From: JBLHRE01 sp047625765
Lineage (GTDB): Bacteria; Bacteroidota; Bacteroidia; Flavobacteriales; JBLHRE01
Length of the DNA stretch: 6,892 nt
Direction: 5' to 3'
NCBI GenBank assembly: GCA_047625765.1
Contig: JBLHRE010000098.1
Span: 1 to 6,892, forward strand
In this document: positions 1 through 6,757 of the stretch, one piece after another
How the letters are laid out: every line of letters starts with the position of its first letter
Numbering within the stretch: position 1 is the stretch's first letter
Position numbers and translations under genes: made by a program
Notes under the pieces: generated by a model
Database searches by the model: none
The model's input: the letters and a program-made list of their open reading frames with translations, nothing else
Told to the model about the DNA's origin: nothing

Positions 1-1091
1 TGTATGCTTAAAGTATCTAAACTATCTCTTTGCATTAAATACTTTCTAGCATAGTCTGCCCAGAGTTTTTGACTTGGGTCATCCTGTCTAATTAATACCA
101 CATTTTTTTTTGGACAATTGGCATTAATATAGTTAACCAAGGCAGCAGTCTCTTCTCGCTCCGATGGGGTACACTGCCATACATTTGTATAGGTATTTAC
201 CAAATCTAAGTTCTTAGAAAATAAATTTAATACCTGCACAGAATCTCTATTTAGCAAGCCTGCAACAGGTTTCAAATTTTTAGAAAACAAAGGACCAATA
301 ATCAAATCCATACTTTTTATTAATGGAGATCGGGCTAACTGGACACAACGCTCTGGTTTGTTTTTAGTATCTAATAAATAAACATCCAAAGTCAATCCTA
401 ACTTCTTCAATGAATCGATAGCACATTCTATACCCATCAAAACTTCAACTCCAATTTCTGATTTCTGATAAATCAATTTCTCCGGAGAATCGTTATAAAC
501 CATAACAGTATCGTTCTCTTCTAAAAACAATGGTAGTAGAATGGCAACCTTATATTTAGGCTTCAATGTCTTTACAATTCTAGGTATTTGCACATCCATC
601 AAATCTACAGAGTCTGTATTTAACGAGATTTTAATGGAGTCTATCGGTACTCCTGTTGTGTCTTCAATTATTAAATTAGCCTTAACTTTAATAACCTGAC
701 CAACTTTTGGACCCATTCTTAAAGCCGGATTTAACTCTATTAATTTAGAGATGGGCATCTCAAATTTCTTAGACAATGAGTAAAATGTTTCCATAGGTTG
801 AATAGTATACTCACCTATTTCATTTTCATCTTGAGTGTGTCTTGACCACTTTTTTTCTGGGATCAATAGACTGCCACCTATAAGTAAGCCTTTTTTCGCT
901 TCAGGATTATGCTTGTACAATTCATCAATAGTAAGGTCATACATTTTAGAAATACCGTAAACGGTTTCCTTCTGTTTTACTTCGTGAGTTTTGTACTTGG
1001 TGCGGTTACCGAAGATTTGAGCCATACTCTTTTCTGCGAGAACAGTAGTGATGAACACAAAAACAAAAATGACGAACTTATTGATTTTCAT
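1..1091 (-). CDS. Secreted protein with two LysM domains and a periplasmic-binding-like domain (3' end cut by window edge)
   Basis: An uninterrupted frame starts at the ATG at 1091 and runs off the left edge, giving 363 complete residues without a stop. Residues 1-24 look like a Sec signal peptide: a basic start (MKINK), a hydrophobic core (FVIFVFVFITTVLA) and a probable signal peptidase I site after S22-M23-A24, before Q25. No lipobox cysteine is present. Two LysM-like modules follow, at about 33-80 (YKTHEVKQKETVYGISKMY, ending in a LLIP strand) and 94-137 (EYTIQPMETFYSLSKKF, with NPALRMG and a closing VIKV strand). From about residue 180 (YKVAILLPLF) the sequence resembles the type I periplasmic-binding fold of branched-chain amino acid receptors, including DLIIGPLFSKNLKP at 262-275. 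LysM modules usually bind peptidoglycan, so an envelope location is likely. The ligand and role are unknown. A substrate-binding subunit of a transporter is less likely because no permease or ATPase is adjacent. It lies 89 bp downstream of guaA. Confidence 0.9.
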   Translation of the reverse strand, partial: MKINKFVIFVFVFITTVLAEKSMAQIFGNRTKYKTHEVKQKETVYGISKMYDLTIDELYKHNPEAKKGLLIGGSLLIPEKKWSRHTQDENEIGEYTIQPMETFYSLSKKFEMPISKLIELNPALRMGPKVGQVIKVKANLIIEDTTGVPIDSIKISLNTDSVDLMDVQIPRIVKTLKPKYKVAILLPLFLEENDTVMVYNDSPEKLIYQKSEIGVEVLMGIECAIDSLKKLGLTLDVYLLDTKNKPERCVQLARSPLIKSMDLIIGPLFSKNLKPVAGLLNRDSVQVLNLFSKNLDLVNTYTNVWQCTPSEREETAALVNYINANCPKKNVVLIRQDDPSQKLWADYARKYLMQRDSLDTLSI

Positions 1092-1119
1092 AGGTGTAAT
1101 TTGGATACTTGAAAAGTAC

Positions 1120-1158
1120 AAAGACCTTAACAAATATAAAACATGTGCTAAGGTCTTT
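1120..1158 (-). terminator. Inverted repeat between guaA and the LysM gene, possible weak terminator
   Basis: A perfect 10-bp inverted repeat (AAAGACCTTA at 1120-1129, TAAGGTCTTT at 1149-1158) encloses a 19-nt loop. Its place, 22 bp after the guaA stop, suits a terminator. However, the loop is long and the U tract on the minus-strand transcript is broken (TTTGTACTTTT), so termination would be weak. The plus-strand side has a better run of five T, but no plus-strand gene leads into it. It could instead be a regulatory hairpin or operator, because a promoter-like element sits in its loop. Confidence 0.4.
1131..1138 (-). promoter_or_regulatory. Candidate Bacteroidota -7 promoter element for the LysM gene
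   Basis: Read on the minus strand, this is TATATTTG, an exact match to the Bacteroidota sigma-ABfr -7 consensus TAnnTTTG. Transcription would begin a few bases downstream and give a leader of roughly 35 nt before the ATG at 1091. I could not find a convincing TTG/TTTG -33 element at the expected spacing of about 19-23 nt. In AT-rich DNA an 8-base degenerate match can arise by chance, so this is only a candidate. Confidence 0.4.
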
Positions 1159-1180
1159 TTATATTAATCTAGGTGTTTAA

Positions 1181-2713
1181 CTATTCCCACTCGATAGTTG
1201 CTGGTGGTTTAGAGCTGATATCATATACTACTCTATTTACACCTTTCACTTTATTAATAATGTCATTAGACACTTTTGCCAAAAACTCGTATGGCAAATG
1301 CACCCAATCTGCTGTCATACCATCGGTAGATTCAACGGCTCTTAAAGCAACTACTCTTTCGTAAGTTCGTTCATCTCCCATAACACCAACAGACTGTACA
1401 GGTAATAACATTGCTCCTGCTTGCCAAACACTATCATACAATCCTGCATCTCTTAATCCTTGAATAAATACGTGATCTACTTCTTGTAGAATACTTACTT
1501 TTTCAGGAGTAATATCTCCCAAAATACGGATTCCTAATCCAGGACCAGGGAAAGGATGTCGCCCTAAAAGATTTTCTGGCAAGCCCATTGAACGACCAAC
1601 GCGCCTAACCTCATCTTTAAATAATGCTTTAAGCGGCTCAACAATTTTCAATTTCATGAAATCTGGCAAACCACCCACATTGTGATGCGACTTAATAGTT
1701 TGAGAAGGTCCTCCTACCGATACAGACTCAATAATATCTGGGTAAATAGTTCCTTGCGCCAACCATTGTGCATTTTCTACCAAATGTGATTCTGTATCGA
1801 AAACATCAATAAAGACCTTACCAATTGCTTTTCTCTTTTTCTCTGGATCAGTCAGTCCTTCTAATTCCTTATAGAATAAATCCTTTGCATTTACACCTTT
1901 CACATTCAAGCCTAAACCTTCGTACTGCTCCAGAACTTGCTCAAATTCGTTCTTACGAAGCAATCCGTTATCTACAAAAATACAATGCAACTGCGTGCCA
2001 ATAGCTTTATGTAAAAGCAAAGCTGCAACAGAAGAATCTACACCTCCAGAAAGCCCTAAAACAACTCTTTCTTCACCAATCTTCGCCTTCAATTCGGCAA
2101 CGGTAGTATCCACAAAACTATCTGGTGTCCAAGACTGAGAACAACCCGCAATATCAACTACAAAGTTTTTTAATACCGTAGCACCTTCTTTAGAATGGTA
2201 TACTTCTGGGTGAAACTGTATCGCGTAAGTATCTTCTCCTTCGATGTGAAATCCAGCTACGTGTACATCTTTTGTGCTTGCAATAATTTTATAATTATCA
2301 GGCACCACTGCAATACTATCGCTATGACTCATCCAAACCTGAGAATCATCGCTCACGCCATGCATTAACCTAGATCCATTGTCTACAAATGACAAATTAG
2401 CACGACCATATTCTCTGGTATTGGAAGCCTTTACTGCTCCTCCAAAATTATGCGCCAAATATTGTGCTCCAAAGCAAATTCCTAACAATGGTAATTTGCC
2501 TTTGATTTCAGATAAATCAATCTTAGGAGCATCCGCTTCACGAACCGAGCATGGGCTTCCAGAAAGAATTACACCTTTAATTTCCTTAGTAATTTTAGGA
2601 ACCTTATTGAAAGGATGAATTTCACAATACACATTTAATTCACGTAAACGTCTCGCAATCAATTGCGTTACCTGTGAACCGAAATCTAAGATTAAAATGG
2701 ATTCTTCCTGCAT
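1181..2713 (-). CDS. guaA: GMP synthase (glutamine-hydrolysing)
   Basis: GuaA converts XMP, ATP and glutamine to GMP, the last step of de novo guanine nucleotide synthesis, in the cytoplasm. The 510-residue protein is complete and close to the usual length (about 510-525). Residues 1-190 are a class I glutamine amidotransferase domain, with nucleophile Cys80 in GICFGAQ and the rest of the triad at His168 and Glu170 in FHPE. The ATP-pyrophosphatase domain follows, with the P-loop LSGGVDSS at 221-228 and FVDNGLLRK at 246-254. The C-terminal dimerisation and XMP-binding part carries RHPFPGPGLGIRI (385-397) and ends in the diagnostic KPPATIEWE. The ATG at 2713 is right because MQEESILILDFGSQ places the first strand of the amidotransferase domain at its usual distance from the start. 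There is no Shine-Dalgarno sequence. It lies 62 bp after bshC with a candidate promoter in the gap. All key residues are present and nothing suggests transfer. Confidence 0.98.
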   Translation of the reverse strand: MQEESILILDFGSQVTQLIARRLRELNVYCEIHPFNKVPKITKEIKGVILSGSPCSVREADAPKIDLSEIKGKLPLLGICFGAQYLAHNFGGAVKASNTREYGRANLSFVDNGSRLMHGVSDDSQVWMSHSDSIAVVPDNYKIIASTKDVHVAGFHIEGEDTYAIQFHPEVYHSKEGATVLKNFVVDIAGCSQSWTPDSFVDTTVAELKAKIGEERVVLGLSGGVDSSVAALLLHKAIGTQLHCIFVDNGLLRKNEFEQVLEQYEGLGLNVKGVNAKDLFYKELEGLTDPEKKRKAIGKVFIDVFDTESHLVENAQWLAQGTIYPDIIESVSVGGPSQTIKSHHNVGGLPDFMKLKIVEPLKALFKDEVRRVGRSMGLPENLLGRHPFPGPGLGIRILGDITPEKVSILQEVDHVFIQGLRDAGLYDSVWQAGAMLLPVQSVGVMGDERTYERVVALRAVESTDGMTADWVHLPYEFLAKVSNDIINKVKGVNRVVYDISSKPPATIEWE

Positions 2714-2752
2714 GCTGCTTTATTGTAGTGTTCTTATTTGTCTGATATTTTG

Positions 2753-2772
2753 AAGGTGCAAAAATACACCTT
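2753..2772 (-). repeat. Short inverted repeat between bshC and guaA
   Basis: A perfect 6-bp inverted repeat (AAGGTG at 2753-2758, CACCTT at 2767-2772) surrounds an 8-nt loop, just after the bshC stop at 2776. On the minus-strand transcript the hairpin is followed by CAAAATAT and not by a U tract, so it does not look like an efficient intrinsic terminator. The loop is exactly the promoter-like element described separately, so an operator or a chance repeat are both possible. Confidence 0.4.
2759..2766 (-). promoter_or_regulatory. Candidate -7 promoter element for guaA
   Basis: The minus strand reads TATTTTTG, matching TAnnTTTG. It lies about 45 nt before the guaA ATG at 2713, a normal leader length. 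No TTG/TTTG -33 element is found at the expected spacing; the nearest TTG upstream is about 30 nt away. If it is real, guaA can be transcribed separately from ftsY-rimO-bshC. If not, guaA is probably served by read-through from bshC. Confidence 0.35.
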
Positions 2773-2775
2773 TTC

Positions 2776-4386
2776 CTAATTTGATTTGACCTTTACCAAG
2801 TGGAATTTTGTTTGAACTGGATGGGTATTGTCCAATAAATATTTCAACCAATTGGCGCCATGAATTCCATACATCGATGCCAAACTTTCGTTACGTTCTT
2901 GTAATCCCGAAGGATCAAATAGACGATCCATCCAACGGTGATAATATTCTATTTCTTCTTTTGATTTACGTTTAGCTGCTGCTTTTAGCTTTTTTTCTAA
3001 TCGCTTAAAAGAGCCTTGTATTCTGGCTTGTTCTGCATCCAAGGCATTTTCCATTCCTGCATCCCAACCAGATGCAATTGATTTCATAGAAGTAATCAAG
3101 TCTTGGTACGACACCTTCTCTTGATCCAATTGCAATTGCTCTCCATGTATTTTGGAAATAAACTCTTGCTCCCATTCTGTTCTGTCTTGGAAAAAATTTA
3201 TTCCAGAAACACCCGTTTTACTCAAACGGTCAAAAACCTTCTGATCTGTAAATTGCCAAGAATTACGCATTAATAAAATAGGAAAAGAAATATTGAATGC
3301 ATTAAAAGATGCTTTTAATTGCAGCCAATAAGCCAGCTCTCCGCCACCTCCCGTATAAGAAATATTGGGCAATATACATTCTTGATACATAGGGCGCATC
3401 AAAGCATTTGGGCTAAATCGTTCTGGATGATTTTGTAATTCTTCTAAAAGCTCATCTTTGGTCCAAGCCTTAACTTTGCCAACCAAAGCAAAACCAGTTT
3501 CGGTTCTTTCTATTCTATCACGAATACTATCATCCAAATAAAATAGATTGATTGCCCTTGGGTTTACCTGAACGTGATAGTTGTCTTTCAAAAAAGTATT
3601 GGTTGGGCTTATCGATTTTTCAACCAAACTTTCCTCTAATTCTTTTTTTATAACAGGTGTAAACAAGGCTTTTAAGGAAACATCATCGCCATCTATGATA
3701 AGTAAATTGCTATCCTTAAAAAGTGTTGCCACCCAATAACGGGTAGCTTGCGCCAGCGTATGTTTTTTACTGTAAGCTTTTTGAAAGAGTTGCTGCAATT
3801 CAGCAGTATCTACTCCTAAGCCTAAAAGGTTTTTATATTGCTCTAGTACCGAAGAGAATTCCTGTAAATGCATGCGGCCAACAGCTCCACTCTGATGGGT
3901 CTCCCAAAGAATCTCTTCGCCATTAACTTTACAGTTCGCAATTTCATCAAAATCATGATCTTCAGAAGCCATCCAAAAGACTGGAATGAAATGCTTGCCT
4001 TTAGATTGTGACGTCAATTCTTGCGCCAACTTCAAAACATCAATAATCTTATAGATAACGTATAATGGTCCCCCAAAAATATTGAGCTGATGCCCCGTGG
4101 TTACGGTAAAAGAATTGTTTTTGGATAAAAGACTTAATTGCTGGGCAACCCTATCGTTTAGTAGTCCTTGAGTTTCATACTGTTTTTGGATACTCGCAAC
4201 TAAGACCTCTCTTTCTAAAGGAAGTGTTTGACGAGATGCAGCTTTGGATAAAATAGAATCAAAAGAAGGAAAGCCATCCACTAAGTGTTTCAGACTTTCC
4301 TTTTGCTCTAGATAATCACACATCAAATTTGAAAAGAAACCTGACTCTCTAAAAGAATAAGATTCTACTTCAAACTGATTGTTCAT
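2776..4386 (-). CDS. bshC: Bacillithiol synthase, putative cysteine-adding enzyme BshC
   Basis: BshC is assigned the last step of bacillithiol synthesis, joining cysteine to glucosaminyl-malate to form the low-molecular-weight thiol that replaces glutathione in many Firmicutes and Bacteroidota. The 536-residue protein matches the usual length of the family (about 530-540). Diagnostic blocks visible are TVTTGHQLNIFGGPLYVIYK (94-113), PVFWMASEDHDFDEI (135-149) and PNALMRPMYQE followed by LPNISYTGGGGELAYW (327-354). A charged, probably coiled-coil segment follows at about 450-485 (EQARIQGSFKRLEKKLKAAA), the helical arm known in BshC structures. There is no signal peptide or membrane segment, so it is cytoplasmic. 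The ATG at 4386 gives the family's normal N-terminus (EVESYSFRESGFFS). It lies 20 bp downstream of rimO, so it is probably cotranscribed with it. The glycosyltransferase bshA and deacetylase bshB are not in this window. Family identity is firm; the enzymatic step rests on what is known of relatives. Confidence 0.95.
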   Translation of the reverse strand: MNNQFEVESYSFRESGFFSNLMCDYLEQKESLKHLVDGFPSFDSILSKAASRQTLPLEREVLVASIQKQYETQGLLNDRVAQQLSLLSKNNSFTVTTGHQLNIFGGPLYVIYKIIDVLKLAQELTSQSKGKHFIPVFWMASEDHDFDEIANCKVNGEEILWETHQSGAVGRMHLQEFSSVLEQYKNLLGLGVDTAELQQLFQKAYSKKHTLAQATRYWVATLFKDSNLLIIDGDDVSLKALFTPVIKKELEESLVEKSISPTNTFLKDNYHVQVNPRAINLFYLDDSIRDRIERTETGFALVGKVKAWTKDELLEELQNHPERFSPNALMRPMYQECILPNISYTGGGGELAYWLQLKASFNAFNISFPILLMRNSWQFTDQKVFDRLSKTGVSGINFFQDRTEWEQEFISKIHGEQLQLDQEKVSYQDLITSMKSIASGWDAGMENALDAEQARIQGSFKRLEKKLKAAAKRKSKEEIEYYHRWMDRLFDPSGLQERNESLASMYGIHGANWLKYLLDNTHPVQTKFHLVKVKSN

Positions 4387-4406
4387 ATGGGTATGTTTTA
4401 AATATT

Positions 4407-5714
4407 TTAATCTAAAGGAGTAGCGTACAAATCAAAATCCTGTGCCTCAGTAACCTTAACATTAACAAAGTCACCTACTCGTACAAAATACTCATTTGCA
4501 TCGATTAAGACTTCATTATCTACATCAGGTGAATCAAATTCTGTTCTTCCTACAAAATGAGCACCTTCTTTTCTGTCTATCAACACTTTAAATTCCTTAC
4601 CAATTTTCTCTTGATTCAGTTCCCAAGATATTTGCGATTGAATCTCCATAATTTCAGACGCCCTTGCTTCTTTAACATCCTGAGGAACATCATCGTTTAA
4701 TTTGTAAGCATGGGTGTTTTCTTCGTGAGAATATGCAAATACACCTAAACGATCTAAGCGTACTTCTTTTACCCAATCTTTCAAGACTTGGTAATCTTCT
4801 TGAGTTTCTCCAGGATAACCCACAATCAAAGTAGAACGAATAGCCATATTAGGGCATTTCTCTTTAAATGTACGTAACAACTCTGTAGTCTTTGCACGAG
4901 TTGTACCTCTTCGCATAGACTTTAAAATAGGGTCTGCAATATGTTGCAAAGGAATATCAATATAGTTACAGATGTTATCTCTTTCGTTCATTACATCCAA
5001 TACATCCATAGGGAAACCCGTAGGGAATGCATAGTGTAAACGAATCCAATCAATTCCATCCACATCAGAAAGTGCGCGTAACAAATCTGCCAACTTACGT
5101 TCTTTGTAAATATCTAATCCGTAATAGGTTAAATCTTGTGCTATAAGAATCAATTCCTTAACCCCTTTAGCGGCTAACTTTTTAGTTTCAATTACTAAAT
5201 CTTCAATTGGAGTGGATTTATGACCTCCACGCATTAAAGGTATAGCGCAAAATGAACAAGGTCTATCGCAACCTTCAGCAATTTTCAAATATGCATAGTG
5301 CATTGGTGTAGTGATTAAACGCTCACCTACCAATTCGTGCTTGTAATCTGCTCCTAATGCTTTCAATAATTTAGGAAGATCTCTCGTTCCAAAATAATCG
5401 TCAATATTTGGAATTTCCTTCTTCAAATCAGGCATGTAACGTTCAGACAAACATCCTGTTACAAAAACTTTGTCTACTTCTCCTGCTTCTTTTTTCTGCG
5501 CGTAATTTAATATCGTGTTTACCGATTCTTCCTTCGCATTATCAATGAAGCCACAGGTATTAATTACAATAATATTACCCTCTTCAGCTTCGTGAACAAC
5601 GTCCATGTCATTGGCTTTTAATTGGCCCATTAACACTTCAGAGTCATATACATTCTTAGAACATCCAAGAGTAATGACATTGATTTTATTGTTCTTTATT
5701 TGCTTTGTACGCAT
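4407..5714 (-). CDS. rimO: Ribosomal protein uS12 methylthiotransferase RimO
   Basis: RimO is a radical-SAM enzyme that adds a methylthio group to the beta-carbon of a conserved aspartate of ribosomal protein uS12 (Asp88 in E. coli). All three parts are present in 435 residues. The N-terminal MTTase domain has its iron-sulfur cysteines at C18 (LGCSKN), C54 (NTCGF) and C88 (TGCLSE). The radical-SAM core has the CxxxCxxC cluster at C149, C153 and C156 (EGCDRPCSFCAIP) and DIPLQH at 253-258. A C-terminal TRAM domain spans about 371-432, with the RimO-like GRTEFDSPDVDN at 389-400. The tRNA-modifying relative MiaB is the main alternative; the acidic TRAM region, the GCSKNVYDSE motif and the ftsY-rimO context favour RimO. 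The start at 5714 gives a short basic leader before the first strand (INVITLGC). The gaps are 20 bp to ftsY upstream and 20 bp to bshC downstream, so these three look like one transcription unit. Confidence 0.97.
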   Translation of the reverse strand: MRTKQIKNNKINVITLGCSKNVYDSEVLMGQLKANDMDVVHEAEEGNIIVINTCGFIDNAKEESVNTILNYAQKKEAGEVDKVFVTGCLSERYMPDLKKEIPNIDDYFGTRDLPKLLKALGADYKHELVGERLITTPMHYAYLKIAEGCDRPCSFCAIPLMRGGHKSTPIEDLVIETKKLAAKGVKELILIAQDLTYYGLDIYKERKLADLLRALSDVDGIDWIRLHYAFPTGFPMDVLDVMNERDNICNYIDIPLQHIADPILKSMRRGTTRAKTTELLRTFKEKCPNMAIRSTLIVGYPGETQEDYQVLKDWVKEVRLDRLGVFAYSHEENTHAYKLNDDVPQDVKEARASEIMEIQSQISWELNQEKIGKEFKVLIDRKEGAHFVGRTEFDSPDVDNEVLIDANEYFVRVGDFVNVKVTEAQDFDLYATPLD

Positions 5715-5734
5715 ATTATTTTTCTTAATATTTT

Positions 5735-6688
5735 CTATCCGTTGAATAGAGAATCGATAAACTCATATTTATTAAAAACCTGCAAATCTTCTATTCCTTC
5801 ACCAACACCTATAAATTTCACAGGAATTTTAAACTCATCAGAAATTCCTATAACAACTCCACCTTTTGCCGTTCCATCTAATTTGGTAATTGCCAAAGCA
5901 TTTACCTCAGCAGCTTTCACAAACTGTCTAGCTTGCTCTACTGCATTCTGGCCTGTAGATCCGTCTAAGACCAAAAGGATTTCATGTGGTGCATTAGGAA
6001 TAACTTTTTGCATAACACGCTTCACCTTAGAAAGCTCATTCATCAAGTTAGTCTTATTGTGCAATCTTCCAGCAGTATCTATTATAACAACATCTGCTTT
6101 ACTAGCCTTTGCCGATTGTAAAGTATCAAATGCAACAGAAGCAGGATCTGCATCTTGTCCCTGTTGTACAATTGGCACTCCAACACGTTCGCTCCAAATA
6201 GTTAACTGCTGCACTGCCGCTGCACGAAAAGTATCGGCTGCTCCAAGAATAACCGATTTCCCTGCTTTCTTATACTGATATGCTAGTTTTCCAATTGTTG
6301 TTGTTTTACCAACACCATTTACACCAACTACCATTATTACATAAGGGTCATTGGACAAAGGCAACTCTAAAGAATTAGTCGTTCCATGTTCGTTATCATC
6401 TAACAGACTTACAATCTCCTCCTTTAAAATTCCATTCAGTTCCGTTGTTCCAAGGTATTTACCCTTAGATACACGAGCTTGGATGCGTTCGATAATTTTT
6501 AGGGTTGTATTTACTCCCACATCAGAAGTAATTAGAACCTCTTCCAACTCATCTAAAACCTCATCATCAACCTTAGATTTACCAGCAACAACCCGAGCCA
6601 TTTTAGAGAAAAAACTTTCTTTTGTTTTCTCTAATCCCTTGTCTAATCGCTGCTTTTTCTCTTTTCCGAATAGATTAAAAAGTGCCAT
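5735..6688 (-). CDS. ftsY: Signal recognition particle receptor GTPase FtsY
   Basis: FtsY docks SRP-ribosome-nascent-chain complexes at the inner membrane and hands them to the Sec translocon, using paired GTP hydrolysis with Ffh. The 317-residue protein is the N and G domains with only a short basic N-terminal helix (LFGKEKKQRLDKGLEKTKES, about 4-25). It lacks the long acidic A domain of E. coli FtsY (about 500 aa), as is normal in this phylum; the helix probably gives membrane contact. The N domain spans about 26-100. G-domain motifs are the P-loop GVNGVGKTT (122-130), the insertion-box motif DTFRAAA (152-158), DTAGR (204-208), TKLD (268-271) and the closing GVGEG (294-298). DTAGRLHNKTNLMNEL and the GVGEGIEDLQVF ending are FtsY-type, and no methionine-rich M domain follows, which excludes Ffh. 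The ATG at 6688 is the family-typical start (MALFNLF). A strong terminator ends only 12 nt before it. Confidence 0.98.
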   Translation of the reverse strand: MALFNLFGKEKKQRLDKGLEKTKESFFSKMARVVAGKSKVDDEVLDELEEVLITSDVGVNTTLKIIERIQARVSKGKYLGTTELNGILKEEIVSLLDDNEHGTTNSLELPLSNDPYVIMVVGVNGVGKTTTIGKLAYQYKKAGKSVILGAADTFRAAAVQQLTIWSERVGVPIVQQGQDADPASVAFDTLQSAKASKADVVIIDTAGRLHNKTNLMNELSKVKRVMQKVIPNAPHEILLVLDGSTGQNAVEQARQFVKAAEVNALAITKLDGTAKGGVVIGISDEFKIPVKFIGVGEGIEDLQVFNKYEFIDSLFNG

Positions 6689-6700
6689 AGTATAGATACC

Positions 6701-6735
6701 AAAAAAGCCTCTTTCTTGAATAGAAAGAAGCTTTT
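6701..6735 (-). terminator. Intrinsic terminator between the DUF4295 gene and ftsY
   Basis: On the minus strand a 14-bp stem (AAAAGCTTCTTTCT with AGAAAGAGGCTTTT, one G-U wobble) encloses the 5-nt loop ATTCA. The descending arm runs into six consecutive T (6706-6701). This is a textbook rho-independent structure, placed 22 bp after the DUF4295 stop. It should end the upstream transcript, probably the ribosomal-protein operon. The T run stops 12 nt before the ftsY ATG, which raises the question of how ftsY is transcribed. A near-miss -7 element (TAGGCTTTG, one base too long between TA and TTTG) lies at 6752-6760, upstream of the hairpin. Confidence 0.85.
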
Positions 6736-6757
6736 AAAATTTTAGATACAACAAAGC

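Noticed and set aside
909..1112. Short plus-strand frame with a hydrophobic stretch
   Set aside because: The hydrophobic run is a by-product of the opposite strand, where the LysM gene's first module and signal peptide are clearly coded. No independent evidence supports it.
1120..1158. Plus-strand terminator, because the 1149-1160 arm ends in five T
   Set aside because: No plus-strand gene or promoter lies upstream of it; all neighbouring genes read on the minus strand.
1173..1364. Short plus-strand frame opposite the 3' end of guaA
   Set aside because: It is antisense to the conserved GuaA C-terminus and has no recognisable features. The same reasoning removes the plus-strand frame at 2379-2618.
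5700..6278. A 192-codon open frame on the plus strand opposite ftsY
   Set aside because: It lies wholly antisense to the well-supported ftsY and its translation has no recognisable motif. Its serine- and threonine-rich composition is typical of a shadow frame.
6351..6695. A 114-codon plus-strand frame opposite the 5' part of ftsY
   Set aside because: It is antisense to the N domain and start of ftsY, has no domain or start signal, and its basic, serine-rich composition is a reverse-complement artefact.
6693..6749. Direct repeat of TAGATAC at 6693-6699 and 6743-6749 flanking the terminator
   Set aside because: Seven bases repeated once in AT-rich intergenic DNA is expected by chance, and no insertion-like sequence lies between the copies.
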